Source: Amycolatopsis thermoflava N1165 (lineage in GTDB: Bacteria; Actinomycetota; Actinomycetes; Mycobacteriales; Pseudonocardiaceae). Taken from it: a stretch of DNA of 64,000 nt. The stretch is taken from NCBI RefSeq assembly GCF_000473265.1, contig NZ_KI421511.1, forward strand, positions 6,837,909 through 6,901,908. The letters are read 5' to 3'. Made by a program: the position numbers and the translations under genes. Below, in pieces: positions 53,055-62,932 of this stretch (positions within the stretch are counted from its first letter, which is position 1; each line of letters opens with the position of its first letter). A model generated the notes under the pieces. That model made no database searches and was not told where the DNA came from. It saw only the letters and a program-made list of their open reading frames with translations.

Positions 53055-54035
53055 TCAGGCGTTGCCGTCGAACAGGCTGGTGACCGAGCCGTCCTCGAAC
53101 ACCTGCTGGATCGCCTCCGCCAGCAGCGGCGCGATGGACAGGACCGTCAGGTTCGCGAAGTGCTTCTCCGGCGCGATCGGCAGCGAGTTCGTGACGATGA
53201 CCTCGCGCGCCTTGCAGTTGGACAGCCGCTCGGTGGCCGGGTCGGACAGGATGCCGTGCGTGGTCGCGATGACGACGTCCGCGGCGCCCTCGGCGAGCAG
53301 CGCGTCGGTGGCCTTCACGATCGTGCCGCCGGTGTCGATCATGTCGTCCACCAGGATGCACAGCTTGCCCTCGACCTGGCCGACGACCCGGTTGGCCACC
53401 GCCTGGTTCGGCTTGTCGGGGTCACGCGTCTTGTGGATGAACGCGATCGGCCGGTCGCCCAGCTGCGCGGCCCACTTCTCGGCCAGCCGCACGCGGCCGG
53501 AGTCCGGCGAGACCACGGCGATGTCGGCGCTGCCGTAGGTCTTCTTGATGTGGTCGGCGAGCAGCGTCTGCGCGAACAGGTGGTCCACCGGTCCGTCGAA
53601 GAAGCCCTGGATCTGCGCGGTGTGCAGGTCGACCGTCATGATCCGGTCGGCGCCCGCAGTCTTGAACAGGTCGGCGATCAGCCGGGCCGAGATCGGCTCG
53701 CGGCCCTTGTGCTTCTTGTCCTGCCGCGCGTACGGGTAGAACGGCATGACCACGGTGATGCGCTTGGCGCTGGCGCGCTTGAGCGCGTCCACCATGATCA
53801 GCTGCTCCATCACCCACTCGTTGATCGGGTTGGTGTGGCTCTGGATGACGAAGGCGTCCGTGCCCCGGACCGATTCCTCGAAGCGCACGAACAGCTCGCC
53901 GTTGGCGAACGTGTGCGCCGTCTGCGGGGTGATCGTCACGTTGAGGTGCTGCGCGACCTCCTCCGCGAGTTCCCGGTGTGCGCGGCCGGAGAAGAGCATC
54001 AGGTTCTTCTTCGGCGTGCCGGACTTAGGACTCAT
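53055..54035 (-). CDS. prs: Ribose-phosphate pyrophosphokinase (PRPP synthetase)
   Basis: 326 residues: [77 protein letters not shown] and the PRPP-binding loop [12 protein letters not shown]. It makes PRPP for nucleotides, His, Trp and cell-wall arabinan. ATG 54035 starts the family sequence; it overlaps the glmU end by 11 bp, so glmU-prs is an operon as in other actinobacteria. Confidence 0.97.
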   Translation of the reverse strand: MSPKSGTPKKNLMLFSGRAHRELAEEVAQHLNVTITPQTAHTFANGELFVRFEESVRGTDAFVIQSHTNPINEWVMEQLIMVDALKRASAKRITVVMPFYPYARQDKKHKGREPISARLIADLFKTAGADRIMTVDLHTAQIQGFFDGPVDHLFAQTLLADHIKKTYGSADIAVVSPDSGRVRLAEKWAAQLGDRPIAFIHKTRDPDKPNQAVANRVVGQVEGKLCILVDDMIDTGGTIVKATDALLAEGAADVVIATTHGILSDPATERLSNCKAREVIVTNSLPIAPEKHFANLTVLSIAPLLAEAIQQVFEDGSVTSLFDGNA

Positions 54036-55506
54036 CAGACGACTCCCGCTCGGTCTCTTCCTTGTTTTCCTGCGCGGCGAGCGCAGCCTGGGCCGCCTCC
54101 GCCGCTGGAGTACCCGGCCTGCGCCGGGGCACCCAGCCTTCAATATTGCGCTGTGGTCCAGTCGACACCGCCAGCGCCCCCGGCGGGACGTTCCGCCTGA
54201 TCACAGTGCCAGCGCCCGAGTACGCACCGTCACCAACGGTGACCGGCGCGACGAACATGTTGTCCGACCCGGTCTTGACATGCGAACCGATGGTGGTGTG
54301 GTGCTTGCGCACACCGTCGTAATTGACGAACACGCTGGACGCGCCGATGTTGCTGTACTCGCCGATCGTCGCGTCCCCGACGTAGGTCAGGTGCGGCACC
54401 TTCGTGCCGGTGCCGATGTCGGCGTTCTTGGTCTCGACGAACGTGCCGATCTTGCCCTTGTCGCCGAGCTTGGTGCCCGGCCGCAGGTAGGCGAACGGGC
54501 CGACGCTCGCGCCCGCGCCGATCTCGGCGTCGTAGCCGTGCGCGCGGACCACCTGGGCGCCGGCGCCGACCGTGACGCCGGTGAGCGTCGTGTCCGGCCC
54601 GATCACCGCGCCCTCGCCGACCTTCGTGCCGCCCTTGAGCTGCACACCCGGCTCGATCACGACGTCACGGGCCAGTTCGACGTCCACGTCCAGCCACACC
54701 GACGCCGGGTCGACGACGGTAACCCCCTCGCGCTGCCAGCGCTGCACGAGGCGGCGGTTCAGCTCGGCGCCGATCGCGGCGAGCTGGACGCGGTCGTTGA
54801 CGCCCTCGGTCAGCCACGGGTCGTCCACCACGAGCGCGCCCACGCCGCGGCCGTCACCGCGGGCGATCGCCAGCACGTCGGTCAGGTACAGCTCGCCCTG
54901 GGCGTTGTCGGTGGACAGCCGGGTCAGCGCGTCGGCCAGCACGGCCGCGTCGAACGCGTAGACACCGGAGTTGATCTCGTCGATCTCCAGCTGCTCCGGC
55001 GTCGCGTCCTTCTGCTCGACGATCGCGGTGACCGCGCCGGCCGCGTCGCGCACGATCCGGCCGTAACCGGTCGGGTCGGCGACCACGGACGTCAGAACCG
55101 TGACCGCGTGGCCGTTCTCGCGGTGCTCGGCCAGCAGCGCGGCCATCGTCTCGGTGTCCAGCAACGGGACGTCGCCGTAGCTGACGAGAACCGTGCCCGG
55201 AAGTCCTTCCGGCAGAACGGACAAGGCGCACGAAACGGCGTCGCCGGTGCCGTTCTGCTTCTCCTGCACCGCGGTCGCGACGGGCCGCCCGAGCGCCTCG
55301 CCGACCTTGCCGAGGTGCTCGGCGACGGCCTCCCGGCCGTGCCCGACGACGACGACCAGGTGGTCCGGCGAAAGCCCGGCTGCGGCCCGGACGGCGTGCT
55401 CGACCAGCGGCCTCCCGGCCAGCGGGTGCAGGACCTTCGGGGTGTTCGAACGCATCCGGGTGCCCTCGCCCGCGGCGAGGATGACAGTGCTCAGCGGGCC
55501 GGTCAC
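54025..55506 (-). CDS. glmU: Bifunctional UDP-GlcNAc pyrophosphorylase / GlcN-1-P acetyltransferase
   Basis: 493 residues. Uridyltransferase domain: [49 protein letters not shown]. The left-handed beta-helix acetyltransferase domain runs from about residue 260, with [55 protein letters not shown] (catalytic His nearby) and a Glu/Ala-rich tail. It supplies UDP-GlcNAc for the wall. GTG start; 44 bp after the diguanylate cyclase gene. Confidence 0.97.
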   Translation of the reverse strand: MTGPLSTVILAAGEGTRMRSNTPKVLHPLAGRPLVEHAVRAAAGLSPDHLVVVVGHGREAVAEHLGKVGEALGRPVATAVQEKQNGTGDAVSCALSVLPEGLPGTVLVSYGDVPLLDTETMAALLAEHRENGHAVTVLTSVVADPTGYGRIVRDAAGAVTAIVEQKDATPEQLEIDEINSGVYAFDAAVLADALTRLSTDNAQGELYLTDVLAIARGDGRGVGALVVDDPWLTEGVNDRVQLAAIGAELNRRLVQRWQREGVTVVDPASVWLDVDVELARDVVIEPGVQLKGGTKVGEGAVIGPDTTLTGVTVGAGAQVVRAHGYDAEIGAGASVGPFAYLRPGTKLGDKGKIGTFVETKNADIGTGTKVPHLTYVGDATIGEYSNIGASSVFVNYDGVRKHHTTIGSHVKTGSDNMFVAPVTVGDGAYSGAGTVIRRNVPPGALAVSTGPQRNIEGWVPRRRPGTPAAEAAQAALAAQENKEETERESSDES

Positions 55507-55550
55507 GGCACTCCCAACGAATACGGGACGGGTGGTGGCGGGGCCCGATC

Positions 55551-57191
55551 CTACGTGTCCTGCCTGGCAGCCGGCTGCGGGTCGCCCTCGGAGCCGGGTT
55601 CCGCCTCTGCGATAAGGGACTCGCCCGCCGTCGACTGGGCGGTCGCGACCTGGTTCCCGCCGCCGCGTTTCGCCTGGTACATCGCGGCGTCGGCGCGGGC
55701 GAGCACCTGGTCGGCCCGCTCCTGCGGGCGCAGCGACACCAGCCCCACCGACAGGGTGACCCCGTGCGACAGGTGGTGGGGCAGCGAGTCGACCGCGGTG
55801 ACCGCCCTCCCCAGCGCCTGCTTGGCCGCGGACACCGGCGCGCCGGGCAGCAACGCGACGAACTCGTCCCCGCCGTAGCGGGCCACGATGTCGTCACCGC
55901 GCAACGCGTCCCGCAGCGTCGAGGCGACCACGCGCAGCACGTCGTCGCCCTCGGCGTGCGAGTGCTGGTCGTTGACGCCCTTGAAGCCGTCCAGGTCGAT
56001 CAGCGCGACCGCGAGCGGCTGGGCCGTGGTCGAGGCGGACAGCGTGCGCAGGTGCTCGTCCAGCGCGCGGCGGTTGGGCAGGCCGGTCAGCGGGTCCTGC
56101 AGCGCCTGCTGGCTGATCGCGCCGTGCTGCGCGGACAGCCGCTCGTGCTCACGGCGCGTGTCCAGGGTCGCCAGCTGCGACTCCCGCATGTGCCACAGCT
56201 CGACCTCAAGCGCGGCCGAGTACTCCGCCAGCGCCCGAGACGACTCGCTGTCGGCGTCGCTGTCCAGCCGCGCGATCTCCCGCATCAGGTGCAGGTTCAT
56301 CGACGGCATCGAGTTGTCCTCGGCGAGGGTGAGCTTGGTTGCGTGCAGCGCCTTGAGCGCGTCGTCGTGCTGGCCTCCCTGCTCCAGGCAACGGGCCAGC
56401 GCGATCGTGACGATGACCTGCTCGTGCGGGTAGCCCGGCTCGATCAGCAGCCGCCGCAGCCGGTCCACGTGCGCCGGTTCCGGCGCGGCCAGCGCGAGGG
56501 CGGCCGCCAGCACGCCCACCTGGTCGACCGCGGCCACGCCGATCTTCCGCGGGAACAGCGACTCGGCGAAGGGGGCCTCGACCGCGACGGCCATCGAGGC
56601 CGCCGTGCTGAACTTCGCGGCCGCCTCCTCGTGCCGCGCGACCCGCTCCAGCCGCAGGCCCCAGCCCAGCAGCATCTTGATGCGGTTCATCAGCTGCAGC
56701 GTGATCTCGTGCGGGCCCGCGGTCTCCCGGATGGCCTGGTGGGCCCTGGCGATGACCTCCTCGGCCGCCTCGTACACGCCCAGCTGGTTGAGCACGATCC
56801 AGCAGTCCAGCAGCGCGCTGGACTGGGCCTTGGCCCACTCCCGGCGCGACATGTGCATATCCGGGGTGTTCGAATCGTCCAGGATCGCCAGCGCGCGGGC
56901 GATCTCGGTCAGCGCCGCGTCCTCCTGCTTGGCCAGCACCAGGCGGCGGCCGCGCAGCGCGTGGGCGTCGGCGCGGAACAAGGCGAGGCCGTGGCGGCGG
57001 GTGTGGGCCAGCATCTCGTCGAGCAGCGGCTCCGCCTCGGCGGCGAGACCGCGGGTGACAAGCCTGCCCAGCGACGCCGCGCGGAGGAGCTGGGAGACCA
57101 GGACCGGCTCACCCCGGCGCTGGGCCTCGTCGAGTAGCTCGTCCATCGTCCGGACGATCTCGAGCTGCTCGCCGTGCTCCGTGTGCTGCAC
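55551..57191 (-). CDS. Diguanylate cyclase with N-terminal TPR-like domain
   Basis: 546 residues: an all-helical TPR-like region (about 1-360), a short coiled linker ([20 protein letters not shown]) and a GGDEF domain (about 375-530) with [40 protein letters not shown] and the intact active motif [14 protein letters not shown]. It should make c-di-GMP. No transmembrane segment, so cytosolic. The same frame stays open upstream of GTG 57191 (reading [19 protein letters not shown]), which looks coding but has no ATG, GTG or TTG before the tRNA gene; the true start is uncertain. Confidence 0.88.
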   Translation of the reverse strand: MQHTEHGEQLEIVRTMDELLDEAQRRGEPVLVSQLLRAASLGRLVTRGLAAEAEPLLDEMLAHTRRHGLALFRADAHALRGRRLVLAKQEDAALTEIARALAILDDSNTPDMHMSRREWAKAQSSALLDCWIVLNQLGVYEAAEEVIARAHQAIRETAGPHEITLQLMNRIKMLLGWGLRLERVARHEEAAAKFSTAASMAVAVEAPFAESLFPRKIGVAAVDQVGVLAAALALAAPEPAHVDRLRRLLIEPGYPHEQVIVTIALARCLEQGGQHDDALKALHATKLTLAEDNSMPSMNLHLMREIARLDSDADSESSRALAEYSAALEVELWHMRESQLATLDTRREHERLSAQHGAISQQALQDPLTGLPNRRALDEHLRTLSASTTAQPLAVALIDLDGFKGVNDQHSHAEGDDVLRVVASTLRDALRGDDIVARYGGDEFVALLPGAPVSAAKQALGRAVTAVDSLPHHLSHGVTLSVGLVSLRPQERADQVLARADAAMYQAKRGGGNQVATAQSTAGESLIAEAEPGSEGDPQPAARQDT

Positions 57192-57331
57192 GGCGGCGAT
57201 CAGTTCCCGGGCGCGCCCGGCCAGCCAGGCATCGGAGAGCTCGGCCAGTGCCGGCCGCCTGGTCTTCGGTCTGCTCTCGCCTTGCAGCGTGGCGCACCCC
57301 CTTCGGGCACGTCGGGGTAGGGCACGGCAGC

Positions 57332-57402
57332 TCCGCCGCCAGGACTCGAACCTGAACTATCAGAACCAAAATCTGAGGTGCTGCCAATTACACCACGGCG
57401 GA
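57332..57402 (-). tRNA. tRNA-Gln (anticodon TTG)
   Basis: 71 nt on the minus strand. The acceptor TCCGCCG pairs with CGGCGGA. The D-arm reads GTGTAATTGGCAGCAC, the anticodon stem-loop CAGATTTTGGTTCTG with TTG, and the T-arm CAGGTTCGAGTCCTG. CCA is not encoded. It lies upstream of the cyclase-glmU-prs genes, all on the same strand. Confidence 0.95.
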
Positions 57403-57497
57403 TCGTGCCTGGTCAGGATAGCGACGTCGAAAAACCGCGCCAGTGCAGGGGTTGTGTCCGCGTTTCAGCGTCTCCCCAGCGGGGCAAACCTCCTGTA

Positions 57498-57510
57498 CCG
57501 TAACTTACGG
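57498..57510. promoter_or_regulatory. Palindrome upstream of the fatty acid desaturase
   Basis: CCGTAACTTACGG is a 13-bp perfect dyad. It partly overlaps a second, looser dyad, TTACG-gcaa-CGTA (57505-57517). It lies about 60 bp before the desaturase start, in the promoter region. The TetR gene downstream of the desaturase is a candidate ligand. Confidence 0.5.
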
Positions 57511-57567
57511 CAACGTAGGTAAGGCAGACCTTTGTCAGGTTTTCCCAGGTAGGAAGAAGTGTTGCGC

Positions 57568-58512
57568 ATGACATCCACTCAGGTCATGGAACCACCCAAG
57601 GCCAAGGGACCGAAGCCGGTCATCGACGGGCAGCGGGGGCCCGGCGTCCAGTTCTCCGTCTACCTGGGCGTGATCCTGCCGCTGCTCGCGCTCATCGTGT
57701 CCGTGCCGTTCGCCTGGGGATGGGGCTTGAGCTGGGTGGACGTCGGCCTGTTCATCGGCTTCTACGTCATCAGCGGTCTGGGGATCACGGTTTCGTACCA
57801 CCGGTACTTCACGCACGGCTCGTTCAAGGCCAAGCCGTGGCTGCGGGTCGCGCTGGCCATCGCCGGCAGCTTCGCGGTGCAGGGCCCGGTCATCACCTGG
57901 GTCGCCGACCACCGGCGCCACCACGCCTTCTCCGACCGCGACGGCGACCCGCACTCGCCGTGGGCGTTCGGCACCTCGCCGCTGGCCATCGCCAAGGGCT
58001 TCTGGCACGCGCACATGGGCTGGCTGTTCGAGCGCGACAAGAGCAACGCCGAGCGGTTCGCCCCGGACCTGCTGAAGGACCCGGCGATCAAGAAGGTCGA
58101 CGAGCTGTTCTGGCTGTGGACCCTGCTCACCCTGGTCCTGCCCGCCGTGCTCGGCGGCCTGATCACCTGGTCGTTCTGGGGCGCGGTCACCGCGTTCTTC
58201 TGGGCCGGGCTGGTCCGGGTCTGCGTGCTGCACCACGTGACGTGGTCGGTCAACTCGGTGTGCCACATGATCGGTGAGCGGCCGTTCGCCGCGCGCGACA
58301 AGTCGGCCAACTTCTGGCCGCTGGCGATCCTGTCCTTCGGCGAGTCCTGGCACAACCTGCACCACGCCGACCCGACCTCGGCGCGGCACGGTGTCAAGCG
58401 CGGGCAGATCGACATCTCGGCCCGCGTGATCTGGGCGTTCGAGAAGCTCGGGTGGGTGCACAACGTGCGCTGGCCCACCCCGCAGCGGCTCGCCCGACTG
58501 ACGTCCGAATAG
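57568..58512 (+). CDS. Acyl-CoA delta-9 desaturase (DesA3/OLE1-type)
   Basis: About 314 residues with four helices and the three His boxes: HRYFTH, HRRHH (DHRRHHAFSD) and HNLHH (ESWHNLHHADPTSARHG). It inserts a double bond into stearoyl- or palmitoyl-CoA using a ferredoxin/flavoprotein partner not encoded nearby. No cytochrome b5 domain. ATG 57568 is used; GTG 57559 is equally in frame, and AGGAAGAAG precedes both. It is followed 9 bp later by a TetR gene in the same direction. Confidence 0.92.
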   Translation: MTSTQVMEPPKAKGPKPVIDGQRGPGVQFSVYLGVILPLLALIVSVPFAWGWGLSWVDVGLFIGFYVISGLGITVSYHRYFTHGSFKAKPWLRVALAIAGSFAVQGPVITWVADHRRHHAFSDRDGDPHSPWAFGTSPLAIAKGFWHAHMGWLFERDKSNAERFAPDLLKDPAIKKVDELFWLWTLLTLVLPAVLGGLITWSFWGAVTAFFWAGLVRVCVLHHVTWSVNSVCHMIGERPFAARDKSANFWPLAILSFGESWHNLHHADPTSARHGVKRGQIDISARVIWAFEKLGWVHNVRWPTPQRLARLTSE

Positions 58513-58521
58513 TCTCTCCGG

Positions 58522-59187
58522 GTGGCGGGACGACGTCGAGCGAAACGTGAGGCCACCGGGGTGCGGCCTCCGGGGCCGGTGCCCCGCGTCCGGATGACGG
58601 GCGCGGAACGCCGGCAGCAACTGCTCGACGTCGCCCGCAAGCTCTTCGCCGAAAAGGGCTTCGACGGCACCTCCATCGAGGAGATCGCCCACCGGGCGAA
58701 CGTCTCCAAACCCGTGGTCTACGAGCACTTCGGCGGCAAGGAAGGCATCTACGCCGTCGTCGTCGACCGCGAGACCCAGTCCCTGCTCGACCGAATGGTG
58801 TCCACTTTGCACGGTGGGCACCCCAGGGCGATGCTCGAGCAGGCGGCCAGCGCGCTGCTGGCCTACGTCGAGGAGTCGCACGACGGCTTCCGCATCCTCG
58901 TCCGCGACTCGCCGGTGGCCAGCGCCTCCGGGACGTTCTCCACGCTGCTCAACGACATCGCGATGCAGGTCGAGCACATCCTCGCGCAGCAGTTCGACGC
59001 ACGCGGGTACGACGACAAGCTCGCGCCGCTCTACGCCCAGGCGCTGGTCGGGATGGTCGCGCTGACCGGGCAGTGGTGGCTCGACGCCCGCCGCCCCAAG
59101 CGCGACGAGGTGGCCGCGCACCTGGTCAACCTGGCTTGGAACGGGCTCTCGCACCTGGAGCACAAGCCGAAACTGCGCCTGAACTGA
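58522..59187 (+). CDS. TetR family regulator (Rv1019 position)
   Basis: 221 residues: a basic N-terminal tail, then HTH RRQQLLDVARKLFAEKGFDG, TSIEEIAHRANVSKPVVYEH, FGGKEGIYAVVVDRE. The C-terminal domain includes FRILVRDSPVASASGTFSTL and QALVGMVALTGQWWLDARRP. GTG start. Co-directional with the desaturase, so possibly its regulator in a lipid-responsive role; in mycobacteria a TetR gene (Rv1019) also follows glmU. Confidence 0.86.
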   Translation: MAGRRRAKREATGVRPPGPVPRVRMTGAERRQQLLDVARKLFAEKGFDGTSIEEIAHRANVSKPVVYEHFGGKEGIYAVVVDRETQSLLDRMVSTLHGGHPRAMLEQAASALLAYVEESHDGFRILVRDSPVASASGTFSTLLNDIAMQVEHILAQQFDARGYDDKLAPLYAQALVGMVALTGQWWLDARRPKRDEVAAHLVNLAWNGLSHLEHKPKLRLN

Positions 59188-59240
59188 CCGGATTCCCGCT
59201 ACACTGCGCCACGAGTCGACAGCACGGCGTTGGGGGCGGT

Positions 59241-62108
59241 GTGGTGAGTGGGGGCCGACTCCGGCTGAGTGTGCTCGGCCCGCTCCGGGCCTGGCGCGGC
59301 GATCAGCCCCTCGACCTGGGCCCGGTCCGGCAGAAGGCCCTGCTCGCCGCGCTCGTGTTGCGCCCGGACGTGGTGGTCGGCGCCGGTGAGCTCCTCGACG
59401 ACGTGTGGGGCCTCGAACCGCCGGGCACCGGCCGTCGCGTGGTGCCGGTCTACGTCCACCGGTTGCGCAAGTGCCTGCGTGCGGGTGAAGACGAGCCCGC
59501 GGACGCCGTGATCGCCCGCGACAGCAGCGGCTACCGGTTCGTCGGCGCCGCCGCCGAGGTGGACGCCGGGCCCCTGGACCGGATCGCGGCCGAGGCCGCG
59601 GCCGCCGCGCGCGCCGGTGACCTCGCCGTCGCGGTGCGCGCCGCCGCGGACGCGCTGGACCTGTTCGACGGTGAGCCGCTCACCGGGTTGCCCGGCCCCT
59701 TCCTCGACGGGCACCGGCTGCGGCTCACCGAACGCCGCATCGCGCTGCAGCTCGGGAAGGCCGGGTGGCAGCTGCGCCTGGGACGGCACGGCGAGGTGAT
59801 CGACGAGCTGTCCGCGCTCGCCGGGGTCCACCCGCACCACGAGGAGCTGGCCGCGCTGCTGATGCGTGCGCTGTACGCGGCGGGGCGGCGGGCGGACGCG
59901 TTGGCCGTGTTCACCGGGCTGCGCCGCCGCCTCGTCGACGACCTCGGCGTGGAGCCGGGCGCCGAACCGCGCCGGGTGCAGCAGGCGGTGCTGCGGGGTG
60001 ATGACGCCGCGCTCGGTGTCACCCGCAAACGCCCGCCCCGCAACGAGTTGCCCGCGGACAGCGGCGAACTCGCCGGGCGTGCGGAAGAACTGGCGCGGCT
60101 CGTCGAACCGGGCGACCCGGAGCTGGTGACCGTCATCGCGGTCGACGGCGTCGCGGGCGCGGGCAAGAGCGCGCTCGCCCTCCGCGCCGCGCACGTGCTG
60201 CGCCCCGGCTTCCCGGACGGCTGCCTGCACCTGGACCTGCACGGGCACACCGAGGGGCACGAGCCGCTGCGCCCGGCGCACGCGCTGGCCCGGCTGCTGC
60301 GCGCGATCGGCGTCGACACCGGTCCGATCGGGCCGGACGTGGACGAGCTCGCCGCGACCTGGCGGTCGGCGACCGCGTCGTCGCGGCTGCTGCTGGTGCT
60401 CGACGACGCGAAGAGCGCCGAGCAGGTGCGGCCGCTGCTGCCTTCCGGCGCGGGCAGCACGGTGCTGGTGACGAGCAGGCAGCGGCTGACCGGGTTGCCC
60501 GCCGACCGCCGGGTGTCGCTCGACGTGCTCGACGCCGTTGCCGCGGAAGAACTCCTGCGCCTGGTCGTCGGCGCCGAGCGAGTCGGCCGGGAGCCCGGCG
60601 CGGTGCGCGAGCTGGTCCGGTTGTGTGGCGGGTTGCCGCTGGCGCTGCGGATCGCGGGCGCCCGGATGCAGAACCGTCCGATGTGGACCTTCGAGTACCT
60701 GGTGGGGCGGCTCGCCGACGACGAGCGCAGGCTGGGCGAGCTCACCGCCGAGGACCACGGCGTCGAGGCGGCGCTGCGGTTGTCCGTTCACCAGCTCGCG
60801 GCGGCGGAGCAGCGCACGTTCCGGGTGCTCGGGCTGGTGCCGACGGTCGAGTTCGACGCGCGGGCGGTGGCCGCGATGCTCGGGCTCCCCGAACCGATGG
60901 TCGAGGATTCGCTGGAACGCCTGGTGGACGCGAGCCTACTGCAGCAGCCGGCCCCGGGCCGCTACCGCTTGCACGACCTGGTCGCGGTGTACGCGCGGCG
61001 GCTGGGCGCGGACGAGCCCGCGGCCAGGGCCGGAGTGCTGCGGCTGTACGCGGTCGCCGCGCGGATCGCGAGCGACTGGGGCGTTCACGACCCGTCGAGC
61101 GGCCCGCCGGTGGACGACGTGTCGTTCACCGGCTGGGCGGACGCGGCGGGCTGGCTCGACTCGGCAGGCGGCGAGCTGCCGGACGTCGTCCGCTATGCGG
61201 CGGAATCCGGGGAAGCGGACTACGCGTGCTGGATCGCCGAGGGGCTCGTCGAGTACCTGGTCCGGCAGGGCCGCTACGACGAGTGCCGCGCGGCGCTGGA
61301 GATCGCGCTCCCGCCCGCCGAGCAGTGCTCCGACCGGCGGATGCGGTCCGCGCTGCGGTTCGGGTTCGGGGTCGCGGAGGGGATGCAGGGCCACTACGAG
61401 CGATGCCGTCCGTGGCTGCACGAGGCGCTGCGGATCAGCAGGCAGGCCGGCGACCGCCGGGAGGAGGCCCGCGCGCTCGGCGGCCTCGGCACGCTAGCGG
61501 TGGCGTGCGGCGACACCGGCGAGGCGCTCGCCCTGCTGCACGAGGCGCACGAGCTGGGGCGCAGGCTGGACGACCCGTTCCTGTGCGGGATGGCGATCGC
61601 CAACATCGGGCTGACCCACCTGCGGCTCGGCCGGTTCGACGAGGCCCGCGCCTGCCTGGAGCAGGGGGTCGCGTTCGGCGAGAAGATCGGGCGGCCGCGG
61701 GCGGTGGCGATGGCGGTGGGCAGCCTGGGGAAGTTCCACCTGGCGGTCGGGCGGTACGCGGACGCCGTCGGCGCGCTGCGCCGGGCCGCCGGCGCCGCCG
61801 AGGAGGCCGGCGACATCGCGTTGACCGCCGACTGCCTGTCGATGTGGGGCGCGGCCGAGTCCGGGCTCGGCAACGCGGAGGCGGCGCTGGAACTGCAGCG
61901 GCGCGCGTTCGCGCTGGTCAGCGAGCGGACCCGGCCGCAGCTGGAGCTGGAGATCCGCAACCGGCTGGGCGCGAGCCTGCTCGCGGTCGCGGACGTGTCG
62001 GCGGCGCGGGAGCAGTTCGAGGTGGTGCTGGCCAGGACGTCCGGTGATCACGTGGAACGGGCGCGGGCGGGTGCGGGTTTGGCGGCGTGTGGGGTGCCGG
62101 GTCGTTGA
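59241..62108 (+). CDS. SARP/AfsR-type regulator with NB-ARC and TPR domains
   Basis: About 955 residues. Trans_reg_C/OmpR-like DNA-binding domain (RLSVLGPLRAWRGDQPLDLG, RQKALLAALVLRPD, VYVHRLRKCL) is followed by a BTAD domain (about 100-245), and an NB-ARC ATPase (Walker A GVAGAGKSALA, Walker B LLLVLDDAK, GLPLALRIAGARMQ). A C-terminal TPR array (EEARALGGLGTLAVACGDTG and similar) completes it. Regulators of this type switch on secondary-metabolite genes; the target cluster is not visible here, although the P450 at the window end could be part of one. GTG 59241 or 59244; TACACT at 59201-59206 may be its -10. Confidence 0.92.
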   Translation: MVSGGRLRLSVLGPLRAWRGDQPLDLGPVRQKALLAALVLRPDVVVGAGELLDDVWGLEPPGTGRRVVPVYVHRLRKCLRAGEDEPADAVIARDSSGYRFVGAAAEVDAGPLDRIAAEAAAAARAGDLAVAVRAAADALDLFDGEPLTGLPGPFLDGHRLRLTERRIALQLGKAGWQLRLGRHGEVIDELSALAGVHPHHEELAALLMRALYAAGRRADALAVFTGLRRRLVDDLGVEPGAEPRRVQQAVLRGDDAALGVTRKRPPRNELPADSGELAGRAEELARLVEPGDPELVTVIAVDGVAGAGKSALALRAAHVLRPGFPDGCLHLDLHGHTEGHEPLRPAHALARLLRAIGVDTGPIGPDVDELAATWRSATASSRLLLVLDDAKSAEQVRPLLPSGAGSTVLVTSRQRLTGLPADRRVSLDVLDAVAAEELLRLVVGAERVGREPGAVRELVRLCGGLPLALRIAGARMQNRPMWTFEYLVGRLADDERRLGELTAEDHGVEAALRLSVHQLAAAEQRTFRVLGLVPTVEFDARAVAAMLGLPEPMVEDSLERLVDASLLQQPAPGRYRLHDLVAVYARRLGADEPAARAGVLRLYAVAARIASDWGVHDPSSGPPVDDVSFTGWADAAGWLDSAGGELPDVVRYAAESGEADYACWIAEGLVEYLVRQGRYDECRAALEIALPPAEQCSDRRMRSALRFGFGVAEGMQGHYERCRPWLHEALRISRQAGDRREEARALGGLGTLAVACGDTGEALALLHEAHELGRRLDDPFLCGMAIANIGLTHLRLGRFDEARACLEQGVAFGEKIGRPRAVAMAVGSLGKFHLAVGRYADAVGALRRAAGAAEEAGDIALTADCLSMWGAAESGLGNAEAALELQRRAFALVSERTRPQLELEIRNRLGASLLAVADVSAAREQFEVVLARTSGDHVERARAGAGLAACGVPGR

Positions 62109-62146
62109 TCGGGTGGCGCGGGCGGGGCGGCACGCCGAGCCGCTGA

Positions 62147-62506
62147 TCAGGCGGCGTGGCCGGGCAGGGACGTCTCCTTGCGCAGCGCCCGCAGGATGTC
62201 CAGCTCGCGCTCGATGTCGCGCCGTTTGGCCTCCAGGCGCTCGGCTTGCTGGGCGAGCAGCTCCTCCAGCACGCCCGTGCGCTCCTCGGGTGGGGCTTCC
62301 AGGCAGGGGAGCAGTTCGTTGATCGTGGCGCTGCACAGGCCGGCGGCGAACAGGTGCTGGATCAGGACGACCCGCTCGACCATCGAGCTGTCGAAGTCGC
62401 GCCACCCGCCGGGCGTGCGTGACGATCGGATGAGCCCCTGTTCCTCGTAGTACCGCAGGGACCGCGTGCTGACCCCGGTGGCTTCCGCCAGCTCACCGAT
62501 GCGCAT
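62147..62506 (-). CDS. MerR family regulator
   Basis: 119 residues: MRIGELAEATGVSTRSLRYY-EEQGLIRSSRTPGGWRDFD (winged HTH of MerR), then a dimerisation coiled coil (VLEELLAQQAERLEAKRRDI). There is no Cys cluster, so an organic ligand is more likely than a metal. ATG with GGAGGAGGGCTC upstream is decisive for the start. Divergent from the paired SMR genes and likely their activator. Confidence 0.9.
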   Translation of the reverse strand: MRIGELAEATGVSTRSLRYYEEQGLIRSSRTPGGWRDFDSSMVERVVLIQHLFAAGLCSATINELLPCLEAPPEERTGVLEELLAQQAERLEAKRRDIERELDILRALRKETSLPGHAA

Positions 62507-62547
62507 GAGCCCTCCTCCAGACGCTCCGCCGCTCCCCATTCTTGCAA

Positions 62548-62560
62548 TTGACACCGGTGT
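62548..62560. promoter_or_regulatory. MerR-type promoter element before the SMR pair
   Basis: TTGACA (62548-62553) overlaps the perfect palindrome ACACCGGTGT (62551-62560). A dyad beginning at the -35 with a long spacer is the layout MerR proteins act on. It lies 42 bp from merR and 52 bp before the first SMR start. Confidence 0.5.
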
Positions 62561-62611
62561 GAAGTTTCACGATGTGCGGTGCACCAGCCAAACTCCGTGA
62601 AAGGGACTTCC

Positions 62612-62932
62612 GTGCATTGGCTCTACCTCGGCATCGCCGTCGTCTTCGAGATCACGGTAGCCGTCTCCGCTGGCAAGGCCCAGGGCTTCACCCGGCCCGC
62701 CTGGACCGCCGCCACGCTGGTCAGCGGGGGCATCGCCACCTACCTCCTCAGCCTGGCGCTGCTGACCTTCGACGTCGGTGTCGGCTACGCGATCTGGACC
62801 TCCGTCGCAGGCGTCGGGATCGTCGTCCTCGGCGTCGTCCTGTTCGGCCAGCGCCTCGACTGGCGCAAGGTGCTCGGCATCGCCGCCGTCATCGCCGGCG
62901 TCGTCGGCCTCCAGCTGAGCGGAGCCGCGTGA
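62612..62932 (+). CDS. SMR efflux subunit 1 (paired SMR)
   Basis: 106 residues, four helices. VHWLYLGIAVVFEITVAVSA carries the essential TM1 Glu, GVGYAIWTSVAGVGIVVLGV the dimer/TM3 block, and LGIAAVIAGVVGLQLSG TM4. GTG 62612 with AAAGGGA upstream gives the standard SMR length. It overlaps the second SMR gene (TGATG), so the products are probably made together and form a heterodimer. Substrates may be quaternary ammonium or guanidinium compounds; undetermined. Confidence 0.92.
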   Translation: MHWLYLGIAVVFEITVAVSAGKAQGFTRPAWTAATLVSGGIATYLLSLALLTFDVGVGYAIWTSVAGVGIVVLGVVLFGQRLDWRKVLGIAAVIAGVVGLQLSGAA

